Below, piece by piece: positions 10,006 to 21,590 of a stretch of 64,000 nt of DNA. Source of the DNA: Locusta migratoria (lineage: Eukaryota; Arthropoda; Insecta; Orthoptera; Acrididae); contig CM048744.1 of NCBI GenBank assembly GCA_026315105.1, positions 349,827,668 through 349,891,667 on the forward strand, given 5' to 3'. Under the pieces are notes generated by a model, which saw nothing but the letters and a program-made list of their open reading frames with translations, was not told the DNA's origin and made no database searches. Both the position numbers and the translations under genes were made by a program. Numbering within the stretch: the first letter of the stretch is position 1; every line of letters begins with the position of its first letter.

Positions 10006-10717
10006 AATGGTGACAGGCATACAGCAATGTGGTCAACTCTAAGCCATTTGGAGATGCGATTATTAGCAAATTAGGATGTGTGGGCCATTTTCAAAAACGT
10101 TTGGGAACAAGGCTGAGAAAACTAACTGTTGATATGAGAGGAAAAAATCAGAAGATGGAAAATTGTTGACGGGACATGGTCTGTTAACTAAAACTGAAAT
10201 AGAAAACTTGCCGTCAGGAGAAAATTCGTGGTGCAAATACAATAGGGCTCAGGCAACTGGAGAATCTTATTATCACCAGCATCCACTTCCTGCTGCTGTT
10301 ATTACAACAATTAAACCTATTTTCATAGACTTGGCTCATTCTGATCTCCTAACGAAAAGTCTGCATGGATAGACACAGAACCCAAATGAATGTTTCAACA
10401 GCATAATTTGGAACCACTTTCGTAAAACTATTTTTGTAGGCATGCGTACAATGAAACTAGGAGTTCATGATGCTGTTATTACATTCAGTTGTGGTAATAT
10501 TGGAAAGTGTTGGGCACTGAAAAAGCTGGGAATTAATCGGGGTGAAAATATTAACACAGGGCTGCAACGTTGTGATAAAATGAGGATAGCCGATGCAGAC
10601 AGGTATGCATCTAATATGGCCAAGAAAGCAAGACAAACATCCAGGAAGGTGAAAAAGAAGCTCGAAGACCTGCTAGAGGCCAAAGAATGGCCATCATATG
10701 CAACAAGACAGTTTTAA
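10006..10717 (+). pseudogene. Mutator-like transposase remnant
   Basis: Three frames give consecutive parts of a transposase of the eukaryotic Mutator-like type. About 10037-10166 reads around KLGCVGHFQKRLGTRLRKL. 10163-10372 reads around NSWCKYNRAQATGE and ends IFIDLAHSDLLTKSLHG. 10385-10717 contains NPNECFNSIIW, then AVITFSCGNIGKC and a basic C-terminus rich in Lys/Arg. These blocks match, in order, the second half of the family with the CVGHVQKR and NPNE signatures. The N-terminal half is missing and stops and frameshifts separate the blocks. It starts directly after the LINE tail. Assignment is from recognised motifs only. Confidence 0.72.
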
Positions 10718-11276
10718 TTAACTGTAAGTAACAAATTAAAAAAGTTCTTTCTTTAAAGTCAATTTCTTCAATACATATGCCCCATTATATCAGAAACTAT
10801 TATAGATAAATGAATGAAATTTTCAGAGACTCTGAATAATATAAAAGCCACCTCTGGTACTACATTAAGAAGTTAACAAAAATATTTTCTGCTGAAAAAA
10901 CTTAATACTTACTGTTAATAAATTTAAAGAATTATTTCTTAAAAACTATACAATGGATAAGGTAGATTTTAGTACAATTGATTCTATTAGCATCATGTAA
11001 TATACAGTAAAAATATTAAGGTCCCGCATCAAATAGTTTCTTTCAGAAATGGGTGAAATACTTGCCTAAAATAGCATGAGTGAGATAGGCTGGGTGTCGC
11101 CCACTTAAGAGAAGATACAGAAACAATAATTCTATCTGCTGACAAGGAAAACGTTACCTACTATTATTCTGCCTGCAACACTTTATTTTAGCTTATCGTC
11201 GACTCCAGAAGGTTCCAACGGATGCTGTACGTCGGAATACATCTGCCCCCCTCAATCAAAGTGTTAAGAGTACAAA
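10718..11276. other. No recognisable gene; AT-rich spacer
   Basis: AT-rich sequence after the Mutator-like remnant. It may hold the 3' part of that element, but I found no terminal inverted repeat and no frame with a recognisable domain. Confidence 0.5.
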
Positions 11277-11343
11277 AAAAAAAAAAATAATAATAAAAAT
11301 AAATAAATTAATAAATAAAAAAAAAATAAAAATAATAAAAAAA
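11270..11343. repeat. A-rich low-complexity tract
   Basis: Runs of A mixed with AAT units directly before the minus-strand SINE at 11344. On the minus strand it is a T-rich tract after the SINE 3' end. Confidence 0.85.
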
Positions 11344-11537
11344 ATCAAATGTTTGTAGAGCTTATGGGACTCAACTACGGGGTCATCAGTCCCTAAACCC
11401 ACGAACTACTTATGAACTAGCTAATACCAAGGACGGCACAAATATCCATGCGCGAGAGGGGATTCGAACCCCCGACAGTAGTGGCCGTGCAGAACGTGAC
11501 TGGCGTGCCGTAGACCGCTCGGCCACCGCGGCCGGCT
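11344..11537 (-). mobile_element. tRNA-derived SINE, family A
   Basis: Minus-strand copy of the commonest short repeat in the window. Read on the minus strand it starts GCCGGCCGCGGTGGCCGAG, with a serine/leucine-tRNA-like A box, followed by a B box GGGTTCGAATCC. The body ends near AACATTTG-type sequence. RNA polymerase III is expected to transcribe it from these internal boxes, and a LINE reverse transcriptase to move it. Full-length copies in the window are about 195-200 bp. Confidence 0.9.
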
Positions 11538-12869
11538 AAGAATACAAGCATTAATACCACTTTATGGCGTTTCTAAAATACGTATATAAGGGATTACATT
11601 TCGTCTTATAGCAGTATTGGAGGTCCAATATATTACTTAGCTAATCATCTGGTTTCTGATTTGAGCCATTTGTAGAAAAATGTGAACACCATATTCGAAA
11701 TTCTGAAGACTTTATCTGGAGAGTGGATAACCTGTATCTCAAATCAACTGATGCATTGGTTGGTTTCATTGTGGTTTAGTTGTTCACACGAGTGACTGGT
11801 GCATTCACTACACTAACAGGAGACAAGCGGAGGGTATTCTCTTCAAGCATGTGCTTGCCTCGACTTACTTTTCATTTAACGATCAATATTTTAAACAAAG
11901 TGACAAACAGATTTATTCAGTTTGATTAGTTTAATTTTGTTTGTGGTTATTCTTGACGCTGTAAGTGATTGTAAGTTAATGGTAATTAAGTACATTGCAA
12001 CCAGTGGGTGACATGAACAATATGAAGCGAGGAATGTGTGTTGGTGTGAAGCGAGGTATCACTTCCCTTTTTTTAGCAAAATAATAGTTCTTGCAGACTG
12101 ATTGTATAGTAATACTAAGACCGGGCTAACAAGTACAACACAGTACGACATTCTTTTATTGTTCTCGAGTATGACTATCAGCCAACTAAGATTTTGCATC
12201 TTTTTAATCATTCTAATTTGCAGTCAGCGTAAGTTTCGACGTGCCCAAACGTGCCTTACGTAGGTCAGCATTACGTTGCGCACTAATTGTCAAGTTACTC
12301 TGCTAGTAGTATTGCAGTCAGATGCATAAGTTTAGTAGCCCGATGCGATCTTTCATTTTTGTAGTTCCCTGTTAGTACGGAAGGCAACAAAAACACACAC
12401 ACATCACAGCTTGACCCGTTGCAAGTGGAGAAATATGGAAACCACGTGTTTTTGGATGTCTTATCCGTAGAAAGAAAGTGCTTCGTTAGATGGCAGTGTA
12501 ATTCGTAAATGGACGCACACTGACGCTGCCATTACCCTTCCCAATGCAGTGGTCTTTTTCAGACTCTCGTTAGGACTAGAGCCTCACACAGAGCTTACCA
12601 ACAGAGCTGAACCACATTCGCTCTGTGTTAACCCAGAATGGACACTCTGAAAGGCAGATTCGAAATACATTTTGATTAGCATGCAGAAAAAATCAAGAGC
12701 GGTCAGAAGGAACAGAGAATTCCAAGAGATTGGTTTTTCTTTCTTAAGTTGGTGTCTTCTCCTTTACGATTGGTAGGCTATTGAAAAATATCACACTACA
12801 TTTGTCTTCTGCCGTCTATCATGAGTGCAAATAAAGCTGCATCCTGTCAATCTCGGATCTATAACTCCA
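11538..12869. other. No recognisable gene
   Basis: About 1.3 kb between a SINE and a pogo-like relic. I see no long frame, no terminal repeats and no known motif. The short possible frames lack any recognisable domain. Confidence 0.5.
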
Positions 12870-12967
12870 GGAAAGTAGGGGGAAGGCGGGCAAGGTGGGG
12901 AAGCTAAGTTTAACCCCTTGCAAAAGATACAAAAATAAACAAATCAAAATAATTTTGCTTATAATTT

Positions 12968-13020
<53 letters not shown>

Positions 13021-13420
13021 ACTTGATTTGGAAAATAAACTACAATTCCCTGTTTTTGCCCATATGCGGGGTAAGACGGGGAACAGGCATGAATTCAACT
13101 GTATAGCTTAAATAAAGTCGGAATAACGGAATATTGAAAAGACACTGTTTGAAAATACGGTTTTGTAAATTGTAGAATAAAGTCTTTTCTTAGGCCTATT
13201 ACGTTCACGTAGTACACAAATGTGAACAGCCTCGTCGTCATCGCTTTCTATCCCTGCACAAGAGTCGAGGGCCCAGTGCCTGCATCCAATACACAGTAAC
13301 CGCCGTCCTCCAGAGAAGTCGTAGCAATATAAACAATACCGCGGTGGAGTAGCCTTCCGTAACATAGGCATCATCCCCAACTTCACCACCACTAAATTCC
13401 CAAAAACGACGATCACACGT
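12870..13420 (-). mobile_element. pogo/Tigger-like DNA transposon remnant with C-terminal zinc finger
   Basis: On the minus strand 13108-13416 encodes a Cys-rich tail: CLYCYDF, then GGRRLLCIGCRHWALDSCAG, then HICVL. The spacing CxxC...CxxC-x-HWA...C resembles the finger that closes many insect pogo/Tigger-like transposases. Downstream (12877-12915 and 13060-13085) are repeated G-rich motifs such as GGGGTAAGACGGGGAA, typical of terminal and subterminal repeats of that group. A TA microsatellite splits them. Only the tail survives. Moderate confidence, because the catalytic domain is not present. Confidence 0.45.
12971..13018. repeat. (TA)n microsatellite
   Basis: 48 bp of uninterrupted TA repeat inside the pogo-like relic. 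Confidence 0.95.
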
Positions 13421-13522
13421 CACTTCAACCTGTATTGCACATCATAAAATCATACAGTAACACAAAGAAATAACATTATCGTAATATAGAAACCCAAGTT
13501 TGCTGCTAACAATATTTATTAA

Positions 13523-13886
13523 GCTTGTGCAAATTTACTCCACTACAAGCTTGTTTCGGCTTATGCCATTTTCAGGTGGACGTTTGAGTTGGATTGACGT
13601 CCATAAAGCATGTTAGAGTTAGTGACTTTTTGTGACAAGATGGTATAGTTACGTTTTATCTCGTTAATTTTTTTATTTGACAGATATAGACATCATAGCA
13701 TCAACAGAGTAAACAGTGTCTATATCTATCAAATAAAAAAAATAACGAGATAAAACGTGAATATACCATCTAGTCACAAAAAGACACTAACTCTAACATG
13801 CTTTATGGACGTCAATACAACTCAAACGTCCACCTGAAAATGGCATAAGCCGAAACAAGCTTGTAGTGGAGTAAATTTGCACAAGC
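13523..13886. repeat. 364 bp palindromic (fold-back) repeat
   Basis: The arms at 13523-13691 and 13720-13886 are near-perfect inverted copies of about 165 bp around a short spacer. The outer ends read GCTTGTGCAAATTTACTCC and its complement. The motif TTTCGGCTTATGCCATTTTC in each arm is reminiscent of Penelope-like 3' ends such as the one at 14510-14560. The structure could be two Penelope-like ends joined tail to tail, or a fold-back MITE. No coding capacity and no clear target duplication. Confidence 0.85.
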
Positions 13887-14496
13887 AAATTCTTCAATTA
13901 CTTCGTCAATAAATAATATTCAGGTAAATGCTAGGGAATTTAAACTGTGTCAGGGGAATTTGAAAAAATACTGAAATTTCATTTATTTATTTTTTATTAG
14001 TCGGCATCCTTGAGACCTCTTCAGTATTGCCATTCGAAATTATACTTTTGTCTCCTCCTTTTTACTATTGGCGTCTACTTCTTTCCGTGGAACCAGTTTA
14101 GCAACGCTGAGTCAGTGTGAAAACTCATACAATGGCCAGATGAGTTGCACTGTTAACGATAGACGCGATTATCACATACATCACATGGAGCGCAGTTTGA
14201 AATGTGCAGAGATAAATATCCTTTCTTCTGCGTCCACCCACTGGGTTTCCTTCTTGAAAGAAGCAGTCGAAATAGGAGTATCTAACCAACTGATTAACAG
14301 AGACTTGGGATTTCCAAAGGCATAGGAACCCTCACTGGCCGTGCGAGTCGGCGAAGACGGTGAGTAACATTTAAACTGAATGCCACTCTGCTAACGGCTG
14401 CTCTGGGTTCGCGATTTGTGATCAGGTATTTTTTCTTTTTTTCCCTATTTAAATAACTGTGATACAGTATATATATGTTCCACAATAATATTTATT
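13887..14496. other. No recognisable gene
   Basis: Spacer between the palindrome and the Penelope-like element. An 85-codon frame at 14068-14325 (+) has no recognised domain and is probably chance. Confidence 0.45.
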
Positions 14497-15905
14497 TTTT
14501 TGTAAACTAATTTTCGGGTTCTTAGGCCATCTTCAGACAATACTGCAAATTATCCTCACAATACCAGCTACTGTTTCTTGAGTACCAAGATTTTGAAAAG
14601 ATGTGTGTCCAGTCATAGACTATGTAACCTTTAAGTAGTTTATAAGAAACAGAGACGCTCAATCAATTAAAGCAAAACTGTAACTAAGAAATAACTATTA
14701 ATTAAATTTCAGTAAATAAGCTTAAACCAACATATGGCCCAGTGAGTGAACTAGTAGGTACAATTGTATATTAAATTAAGTGATACCTACGAACAAAAGT
14801 AGGAGGGAGACAACTTGAGTGAGGATGACATCAACAATAAAATGAAAAATGTGAATATGGAACAAAGGAGCATATTAAAGTATATAACCCATATTAAAAT
14901 TCACTGGTTTTCTCAAGACTGTTGAGAGTAGCACATGGAAGGAGCAACATTGGAATATGGGTGAGAAACATACACAACAAGCATGGTGGCAGGATTATAC
15001 TTATACTTTAATAAGGGCGAATACTGAGATTGGGTTTGATCACTGAGCATTAGGTTTGCCTTCTGAGCTTGGTGTTTGTTGATAGAGAGAATTTCGAGCA
15101 ATGTTTGCTTTCTGCCTTTATTCGCTCTATTGAGAACATCACATTTTATATGAAAAGCATGACATTCATTGAGGGCATGTTCTGAAAAGGTGGAATCTCT
15201 CTTTTATAATCTCCAACTCCTCTCCAGCCAGTCTAGTAGTTATAGCCCTACGTGATTGACCTACATGTACTTTACCACAGAGATTGCAAGAGATCCTGTA
15301 TATACCACTGTTTTCGAAAGATGGAATCTTCTCTTTGCTATTGAAGAGCAAGTTGGCAATAGTATTTCTATTATAAAAGGATGGGGTGTATTTTCTGGAT
15401 TTAAGTTCGCTGGTAAGCCTTTCTGACGTTTTACAGACGTATAACATTGGTGCCCAATTCTTGTCTGTGTAATTAGATATCTTCTGAAAAGGGTACAAAA
15501 GTGGTATTATTCTCTGTCTCTTACAAAGTATGCTGTCAATCAGGGTAGGGCTATAAACATTGTTGAATGCGATTTCTTTAATTATTTCTAATTCATTCTC
15601 GAAATCTGTCTTGGTCTAAGATATAGACAATAGACGATGCACCATGCTGTGGAAGGCTGCATGTTTATGTGTTGCTGGATGTTGGGAATTGGCATGTGTT
15701 GCTGTGTGTGTGCAAGTTGATTTCCTGTATATTTTGTGTACATGCTCTTTCAGACTGATGTCTATGGTTGATCGAGTCTCCTCCAACTTCGTTTGTGCAT
15801 TTAATTTTGGTGTGTTGTGAATTTAAGTTTTGAAAGAACTTGCCTAATTGTCTGTTTGTACTTGTCCTCAGGCACAGTAGCTCATCCACATACCTAGTCC
15901 ATAGT
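14497..15905 (-). mobile_element. Penelope-like element, 5'-truncated
   Basis: Minus-strand retroelement fragment holding the end of the reverse transcriptase, a linker and a GIY-YIG endonuclease, the classic Penelope order. The 3' part near 14560-14497 has the sequence style TCTGAAGATGGCCTAAGAAC seen at Penelope 3' ends. The copy is cut just upstream of RYVDE (about 15900), so the catalytic core of the reverse transcriptase is gone. It cannot be autonomous. Confidence 0.85.
15166..15905 (-). pseudogene. Penelope-like polyprotein remnant (RT thumb and GIY-YIG)
   Basis: The upstream part (15665-15905) begins RYVDELLCLRTSTNRQL, the YVDD-type region and thumb, and continues in another frame with KHAAFHSMVHRLLS. 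The downstream frame at 15166-15498 contains SGIYRISCNLCGKVHVGQ followed by SRRAITTRL. That is the GIY-(x)-YIG nuclease motif (here VHVGQ) with its conserved Arg. In intact elements this nuclease nicks the target for priming. Frameshifts and at least one stop separate the pieces. Confidence 0.82.
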
Positions 15906-16670
15906 GTATTTTAGAGCTTAGTGGCTCTTTATCTTATTTCCTTATTTCTTTTTTCTTCTTACTTTTTCCGACGTCGCACACGGTTAGACCGTGGCCCGTC
16001 CACGAAGACATAATTACCGACCACACTCTTGGAGGGTGGAGCTAATTACATTAATGAGAACGTCCTGATGATGTGCCGCATTTACCCTTTGTGGCAGCAC
16101 GTATGGCCCTATATCGCCAAGTATGCCGGCCCGTACTTGATTGAAAATCGGTGATGATGCCGTCATTCGTCGTTTGTTTAGGGTTTTACATCTGTGCTGA
16201 TAATGGAAATTCAAAATACCATTTCTTTTCAAGCCTGCCTCATTGGTAAATACCTAAAGTCTTGGACATAAACATATATACAGAATCGGCTGGAGTTATG
16301 CCGTATGGGACGGTTCATAATCATTAAACTTGTCCTTCTTGTGAGTGCAGCGTTCACTGTATAAGCCTTCTGATGTATCCTCGGTCTCATTCACTCTCGT
16401 GACAGAGTTACGCGCAGTTATGAAATGTTTACACGCTGTCGAGTAGACCCTCTCTCTCTGCTGGTCGTCTGTCGCATCAACAGACTGTTGACGGTAGGCT
16501 TTCACCTCGCCGACGACGCGTCTGCTGTCGTCACGAATGAATTACGTCGCTTTTACGACAGAGGCAGTGAGTGACCTGCTTCCGCCTAGCTTGGCTGGTG
16601 ATCCCTTGAGCAAGTTAAGATTTCAACGAGTTTCTCTGTCGCAATTTTGTGCTGTAACATTCCTCCCCTA

Positions 16671-16671
<1 letters not shown>
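15906..16671. other. No recognisable gene
   Basis: About 770 bp between the Penelope-like copy and a poly(A) tract. Two minus-strand frames of about 70 codons (16014-16232, 16296-16505) have no recognised domain. Confidence 0.45.

Positions 16672-16701
<30 letters not shown>
16672..16701 (+). repeat. Poly(A) tract
   Basis: 30 consecutive A. It may be the tail of an unidentified retroposed copy upstream, but no recognised element joins it. Confidence 0.95.
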
Positions 16702-16702
<1 letters not shown>

Positions 16703-16753
16703 ATCCGAATTTTACTAATATCCTCCTTTTTCCCATATTATAATTATACCATA

Positions 16754-17798
16754 CTAGCTAAAAACTCGGCCTTGCCCAGGTATTTATTTATTTATTCCTG
16801 CCATTTTTCAGGCATATATTCTTTTCTTTTGTACATGGGCTGTAGTCTGTAAAATCTCTCGGTAATACGATTAGTAGTAAAACTTTGTGCATGATGGGGC
16901 GGTTTTCTAAGACCATTACTATTTATGTGCTCATATCGTACGAACTACGTGTCGTAATGTGATACAATTTAGCAGATACACTCAACTATATGTATGCATA
17001 CTGTTGGTAAAATTTCGCGTGTTTCCAATTTGTAGTGTAGAAATTATAAATTGTAACGTCATACCTAATACTGTAATTTTAGTCTATGAACAGCGGAACG
17101 TTACTGTTTATGTGCTCATATCTCATAAACTACGTGTCGTTCTGTGATACAATTTAGAAGATACATTCAACTACACGTGTGTATAGTATCTGAAAAATTT
17201 CCTGCGGCTACAATTTGTAGTGTACAAATTATAAATTGTAACGTCATACCGAGAGCCTACATAAACAGCGGAAAGGTAGCAAGCGAGAAACTTTTTTCCT
17301 TTCGTCATTTTACTATGGTTGCCAGCGAGAAAAAGTTTAATAAAGGTTTGAAATTATGTTTAAAGTTTGTTGCAAGTCGCCAAGTACTGTCATTCTCATA
17401 CAGTGTATTTCGAAAGTCTCGCCGCATTATATGACATTTTTTGCGATTTCTATTGGTTATGACGTAATACCTTTTGAACCATGTGCCGTATGTGATTTTT
17501 AACCATGCAGCAATTGTTACCTCACGGTAAGGAATGTGTGTACCAAATTTGGTTGAAATCGGTCCAATGGTTTAGGAGAAAATGAGCAGCATTGTCGCAA
17601 AATGCAACAGTTTTTCACGCATCTCATTGTTTATGACGTCATATCTCGTGAACTATACATCGTATGTGATTCTTACACTTACGGCGACCGTCCTCATGGA
17701 TTTAAGCTTACGTCTACAAAATGTCATGACGATTGGATCAAAACTAGATTTGTATGCAACACGCACACACATACGGACACTCTGCTTTATATATTAGA
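16754..17798 (-). mobile_element. Helitron-like non-autonomous element, copy 1
   Basis: 1045 bp repeat shared with 60208-63903 (there interrupted). On the minus strand it starts TCTAATATATAAAGCAG with a preceding host A. It ends with a GC-rich hairpin (GGCAAGGCCGAG) and CTAG followed by host T. The TC start, CTAG end and insertion between A and T are the Helitron pattern of rolling-circle transposition without target duplication. It has no helicase gene, so it is non-autonomous. Internally it holds diverged near-repeats, for example two similar stretches at about 16920-17060 and 17100-17250. Confidence 0.8.
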
Positions 17799-19264
17799 TT
17801 TGGTATTTGAGCTTATCTTGATTTTTATTTACTTACTAGCTTATATGCCCGTGCTTCGCAACGGTTGTTAAAGAAGGTCCTGTGTAGGCCTATATCATGG
17901 TTCTTTGGGTTCCGGACGTAGGTCAGCAAAAACACAATCCTTGTTGGATCTCTCTGTCAATAAACTCAGTTCTCCTAGCCAAAATGTCAAATTTAAATAG
18001 AAGTCATTGTCGAAAACGATGTATGTTCATAAAGTTTTTCATACTGAGAGTGAAATTAAAGTCCGTGCTTCGGAACAATGTAAATTCAATGTTAGGTTGT
18101 GTTCATAAAGTTACACATTGCAACAGCAGCGCCGAAAGCGGCTGGCAAATTACATTTCTGAAAACGATATTGGATAAGTGCGAATATTGATTTGTAACAG
18201 TTTTCACAAATATCTTCTTGAATAGGAATTTGGAATGAATTGTAAGACTGTGTGAATCATGAGACTCTATACAAAAGAGTTTCGCGTGCAAGTGCTGGTC
18301 ATGATGAGATGTGACAACAACGGATGTACGTCTCTGATTCGGTAAAATTTTACTTTCTACCCTGGCGGCCTCGTGTTTTTATGTTGGCAACATCATTAAC
18401 ACGATATAAAATCGTTGAAAAGATGACCGAACCACAGAGTGTAGATAAATACTGCTGTTCCTGCTGTATGCTTGATTACACGACAAAATATTTGCGTGTC
18501 ACGCGATTGGCTTATGACGATGTCACATGATTCTCGTTATTCAACATCTGTTGCCAACATTATCACAGGAGGCCGCCGGGATATGAGTAGGACTACTTCG
18601 CATAGTTTTTCTTGACCTAGCTGTCAAACGATAACATCTTTCACAGCAGAGAGTGTCGCAGCTATATGTATCAGAGATCACTGATTAGCACAGACCAGTG
18701 AGCTTACTGGCACAGGCATTCATTAATGTATGTCTGTGTTTCCACCACGCTTCCACGACAGTGATCAATGTTCCACGAGTATTTTTTATCTTTGAGTCTA
18801 TCTGGATTTTTATTTGTGTCTCTGTTCATAGTCGATAATGTGTGGTTGACGGAAATATGTGATGTATTTAAAAAATTGCGTATTTGATATTCCTCGTCGT
18901 TATTGAAGTCTGAAAGGACCGCATTGTCTGACGATTGAAAGAATAAACAGATTTTGACTCGTACCGTAAAGTTCGTAAGTCACAGAGTATATAGCTTTTC
19001 CTAAGAGTATTTATTGCATATTTTGTGAATTTTTGCTCGTCACACTCACCCACTGCCACGCACCGCGACCAAACTCCCTTACTAACATCATTAGACCAAG
19101 GGCTATCTACCACCACAACCACGACTGGGTGGCAGTATGTGGTCATGGAGAAAAGTCTGTCAGCACGTACACACACAAGCCTTTTATATATAGATATAGA
19201 TTTACTATACTGTACCCTTCCATCGTGGCTACACTATTACATCTATATTCTTTTCTATTATTTA
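17799..19264. other. No recognisable gene
   Basis: About 1.5 kb upstream of the env-like relic. In the errantivirus-like element's minus orientation this would be the region after env, where a 3' LTR would be expected, but I could not find a matching second LTR. A phrase near 17838 (CTTATATGCCCGTGCTTCGC) resembles other Helitron-like termini. Confidence 0.45.
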
Positions 19265-19878
19265 TTTTCAGGTGCTGACCAGGTTGTAGGTATCTGATGG
19301 ATTTACTTCTTTCGAATGAGCCATTTTGCGTTTTACACATAAATACATTGCACAAATCGATACTAGAGTCAAGATTATGCTTGTTGTTGATATACTGATA
19401 TTAATCATGCGGTGCTTCCGTTTCTTGTGATACTGTTTCACGTGTTGCAATATTTGATTCATCGAAATTTGTTCTTTTCTGACACTATTAACTGATTCAG
19501 TGACTCTAATAACGTAGAATCTGGGATATTGTTGATAAAGGTAAGGTTTTGTTCAGGAAGTACGTGTGGTAGTGTGTCCGCCCAATACAACATTGGTTGC
19601 GACACGTTAATCATTGTTTTTTCCATGATATTAGCTGGCTTATGTAATTGTGTCCTTACTATTTCGCATTTAGTGCCACTGATTAATAATCCATTAACTT
19701 GTAATTTTAATTTCCTCATTCCCGTTGGCTTACCATTTACACAGTAAGAGATAATTAGTATGCCGGAATTATATGTGGAATATATCCAATGATCATCAGT
19801 TCTCTGAAATTTCGGCTGTAGAATTAAGACATTTCTCTTGCTCACAGCTGTGCTCATCCTACTCAGGAATAACTGCAT
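19265..19878 (-). pseudogene. Errantivirus-like envelope glycoprotein, C-terminal remnant
   Basis: Two minus-strand frames. 19459-19878 (139 codons) contains WIYSTYNSGILIISYC and GLLISGTKCEIVRT, the spacing of aromatic and Cys residues seen in insect errantivirus Env ectodomains. A frameshift then leads to 19268-19462, which holds a hydrophobic span (NISISTTSIILTLVSICAMY) followed by a basic cytoplasmic tail, a typical membrane anchor. The N-terminal part, including any furin site or fusion peptide, is not visible. It follows pol remnants in the same orientation. Assignment is by pattern, so moderate. Confidence 0.6.
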
Positions 19879-20067
19879 TTCGCATGACCGATTGTTAGTC
19901 TGTATTACCCTTGCTTCACCAATAACTACTTTTCCACTAATACAATGTTTTTATTCTGTGTATCATCTTTGTACCCCCACCTGAGAGAAAGGAAATTTCC
20001 TCCAACTCTTTCCTTTCAACAAGAATATAAATACAGATTATGTAACAGAATACTGAAACTAATCCAA

Positions 20068-20800
20068 TCTCTATATATAAAAGGAAGCGTCCCGATTGAC
20101 TGACTGACTCATCATCGCCCAGCCCAAACCACTGAAGATAGAAATTTGAAATTTGTGGAGGGTGTTGATCTTACTTTGTAGGCGTCATTTAAGAAGCGAT
20201 TTTTCGATATTCCGTCCGTAAGGGGGTGAAATAGGGGATGAAACGACTTTTGAAAATACGTAGCTATTTAGGCAATTTTGAAGCTAGAACTACAAAATTT
20301 CGGATTTTAATTCAGGTTTCGAATTTAAAAGACACGTGTTTCTGCTCTCTCTCTCTTTTTTAACTAGTTGCTATTGATACAATTTTGAAGCTAGAGCTGC
20401 AAAAATTGATATTCGTATAGTTGGTTAGACGTTAAAAATTACGTGTTTCGGTATTTTTGGAAATTCAACAATCAACGGGGTTAAATTGGAGAGGGGTGTT
20501 TTTCGAAAAATGTTGCTATTTAGGCAATTTTGAAGTTAGAACTACAAATTTTCGGATTTGGATTCGGGGTTCGAATTTAAAAGACACGTGTTTCGGTATT
20601 TTTGGAAATTCGGCCAATAAGGGGGTGAAATACGAGATGCAAAAATTGATTTTCAAAAATATGGTGCTGTTAACTCAAATTTCAAGCTATAACTACGAAA
20701 ATTAAGATATGGATTCTTCATCAGGATTAAAAAGAAACAACTGGTGCAGACCAACCAGCCTACGCATGCGAAGCTGGGGGGGGGGGGGGGGTTCAGCTAG
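20068..20800 (+). mobile_element. Helitron-like non-autonomous element, family 2, copy 1
   Basis: 733 bp. It starts TCTCTATATATAAAAGGAAG after a host A and ends TTCAGCTAG before a host T, matching the Helitron insertion signature. The interior has a threefold near-repeat around the phrase GAAGCTAGAACTACAAAATT (about 20280, 20390 and 20532). A 16 bp G run lies just before the 3' end. No coding capacity. A second copy is at 22457-24655. Confidence 0.75.
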
Positions 20801-21039
20801 TTAAGTAATAAATAAAACATGCGCATACTATTTACGCTTGTATTCCTCGATCTAAGCGCATGGGGTTCATTCAAGGAATGTTCCTTCTCTTCAACAGTTG
20901 AAGGAATTTGTGGTAGTGCATCGATTTCTCTTTTAAATGGTTTCACTCTACTAATGGACTATGGAAGATTTAGTTGGTAATTGCAGTTTTACATTGACTT
21001 GCGTAGTCATTTCAATAACTTAATATTGACCATTGTATT
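20801..21039 (-). other. Remainder of the errantivirus-like pol region, no clear frame
   Basis: Between the Helitron-like 3' end and the integrase C-terminal remnant. Minus-strand translation is stop-ridden but may include the pol end. Confidence 0.4.
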
Positions 21040-21443
21040 TTGTTAAAAACGTTTCTGTTTTTCCCTTAGTACTATACGGGTTAGCTAGTAATACACATTG
21101 CCCTACCCTGTATTGTGGCGGTTTACTCACTCGTTGCCCAATACGTTCTTGCCTTTCCAAAGCCTTACTGTTCGAACTTCACACTTGCTGCCATATTTCG
21201 ATTAATTTTTTCGCAAAATTCCACTCGTTCACCCTGTGGACCCAATTTAGTTTGAAGTCAATCAAAAGGTGACGGCATTTTACGCCCGGATTCTATCTCA
21301 CTTGGTGAGAGTCCAGCTGATGTGTGAACTTTTGAATTGTAAGCTGATTCCAAGAAGCCTAAGTAGACATCCCAATCCGAGTATTGCGAATTTAGTAGTG
21401 GCTTAACATTTTGGCTATCGTACAATGAACACTTTCTGTTCAC
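21040..21443 (-). pseudogene. Integrase C-terminal region, errantivirus-like
   Basis: 21258-21443 encodes YLGFLESAYNSKVHTSAGLS, the AYN...H...G.SP segment that follows the catalytic Glu in Ty3/gypsy integrases. 21040-21257 continues with YRVGQCVLLANPYSTKG and ETFLTKYNGQY, the GPY/F-like subdomain that binds DNA. Stops separate the parts. Confidence 0.7.
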
Positions 21444-21590
21444 CTATTCGGCTGTGGGTGAAAAGGACTTGTATGTAACTTCTTAATTTTTACCTTGATC
21501 TGATAAAATTGTTCCTGGCGTGCCAAACTTTAAAATCCAATTGTTGATTAATGCTTCTGCTAGCTTTTTGATCTGGAAGAGCAATAATTA

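Noticed and set aside
14068..14325. 85-codon plus frame between the palindrome and the Penelope-like copy
   Set aside because: No domain or start context, surrounded by repeats; treated as chance.
17897..18190. 97-codon plus frame
   Set aside because: No domain; located just past a Helitron-like end in repeat-like sequence.
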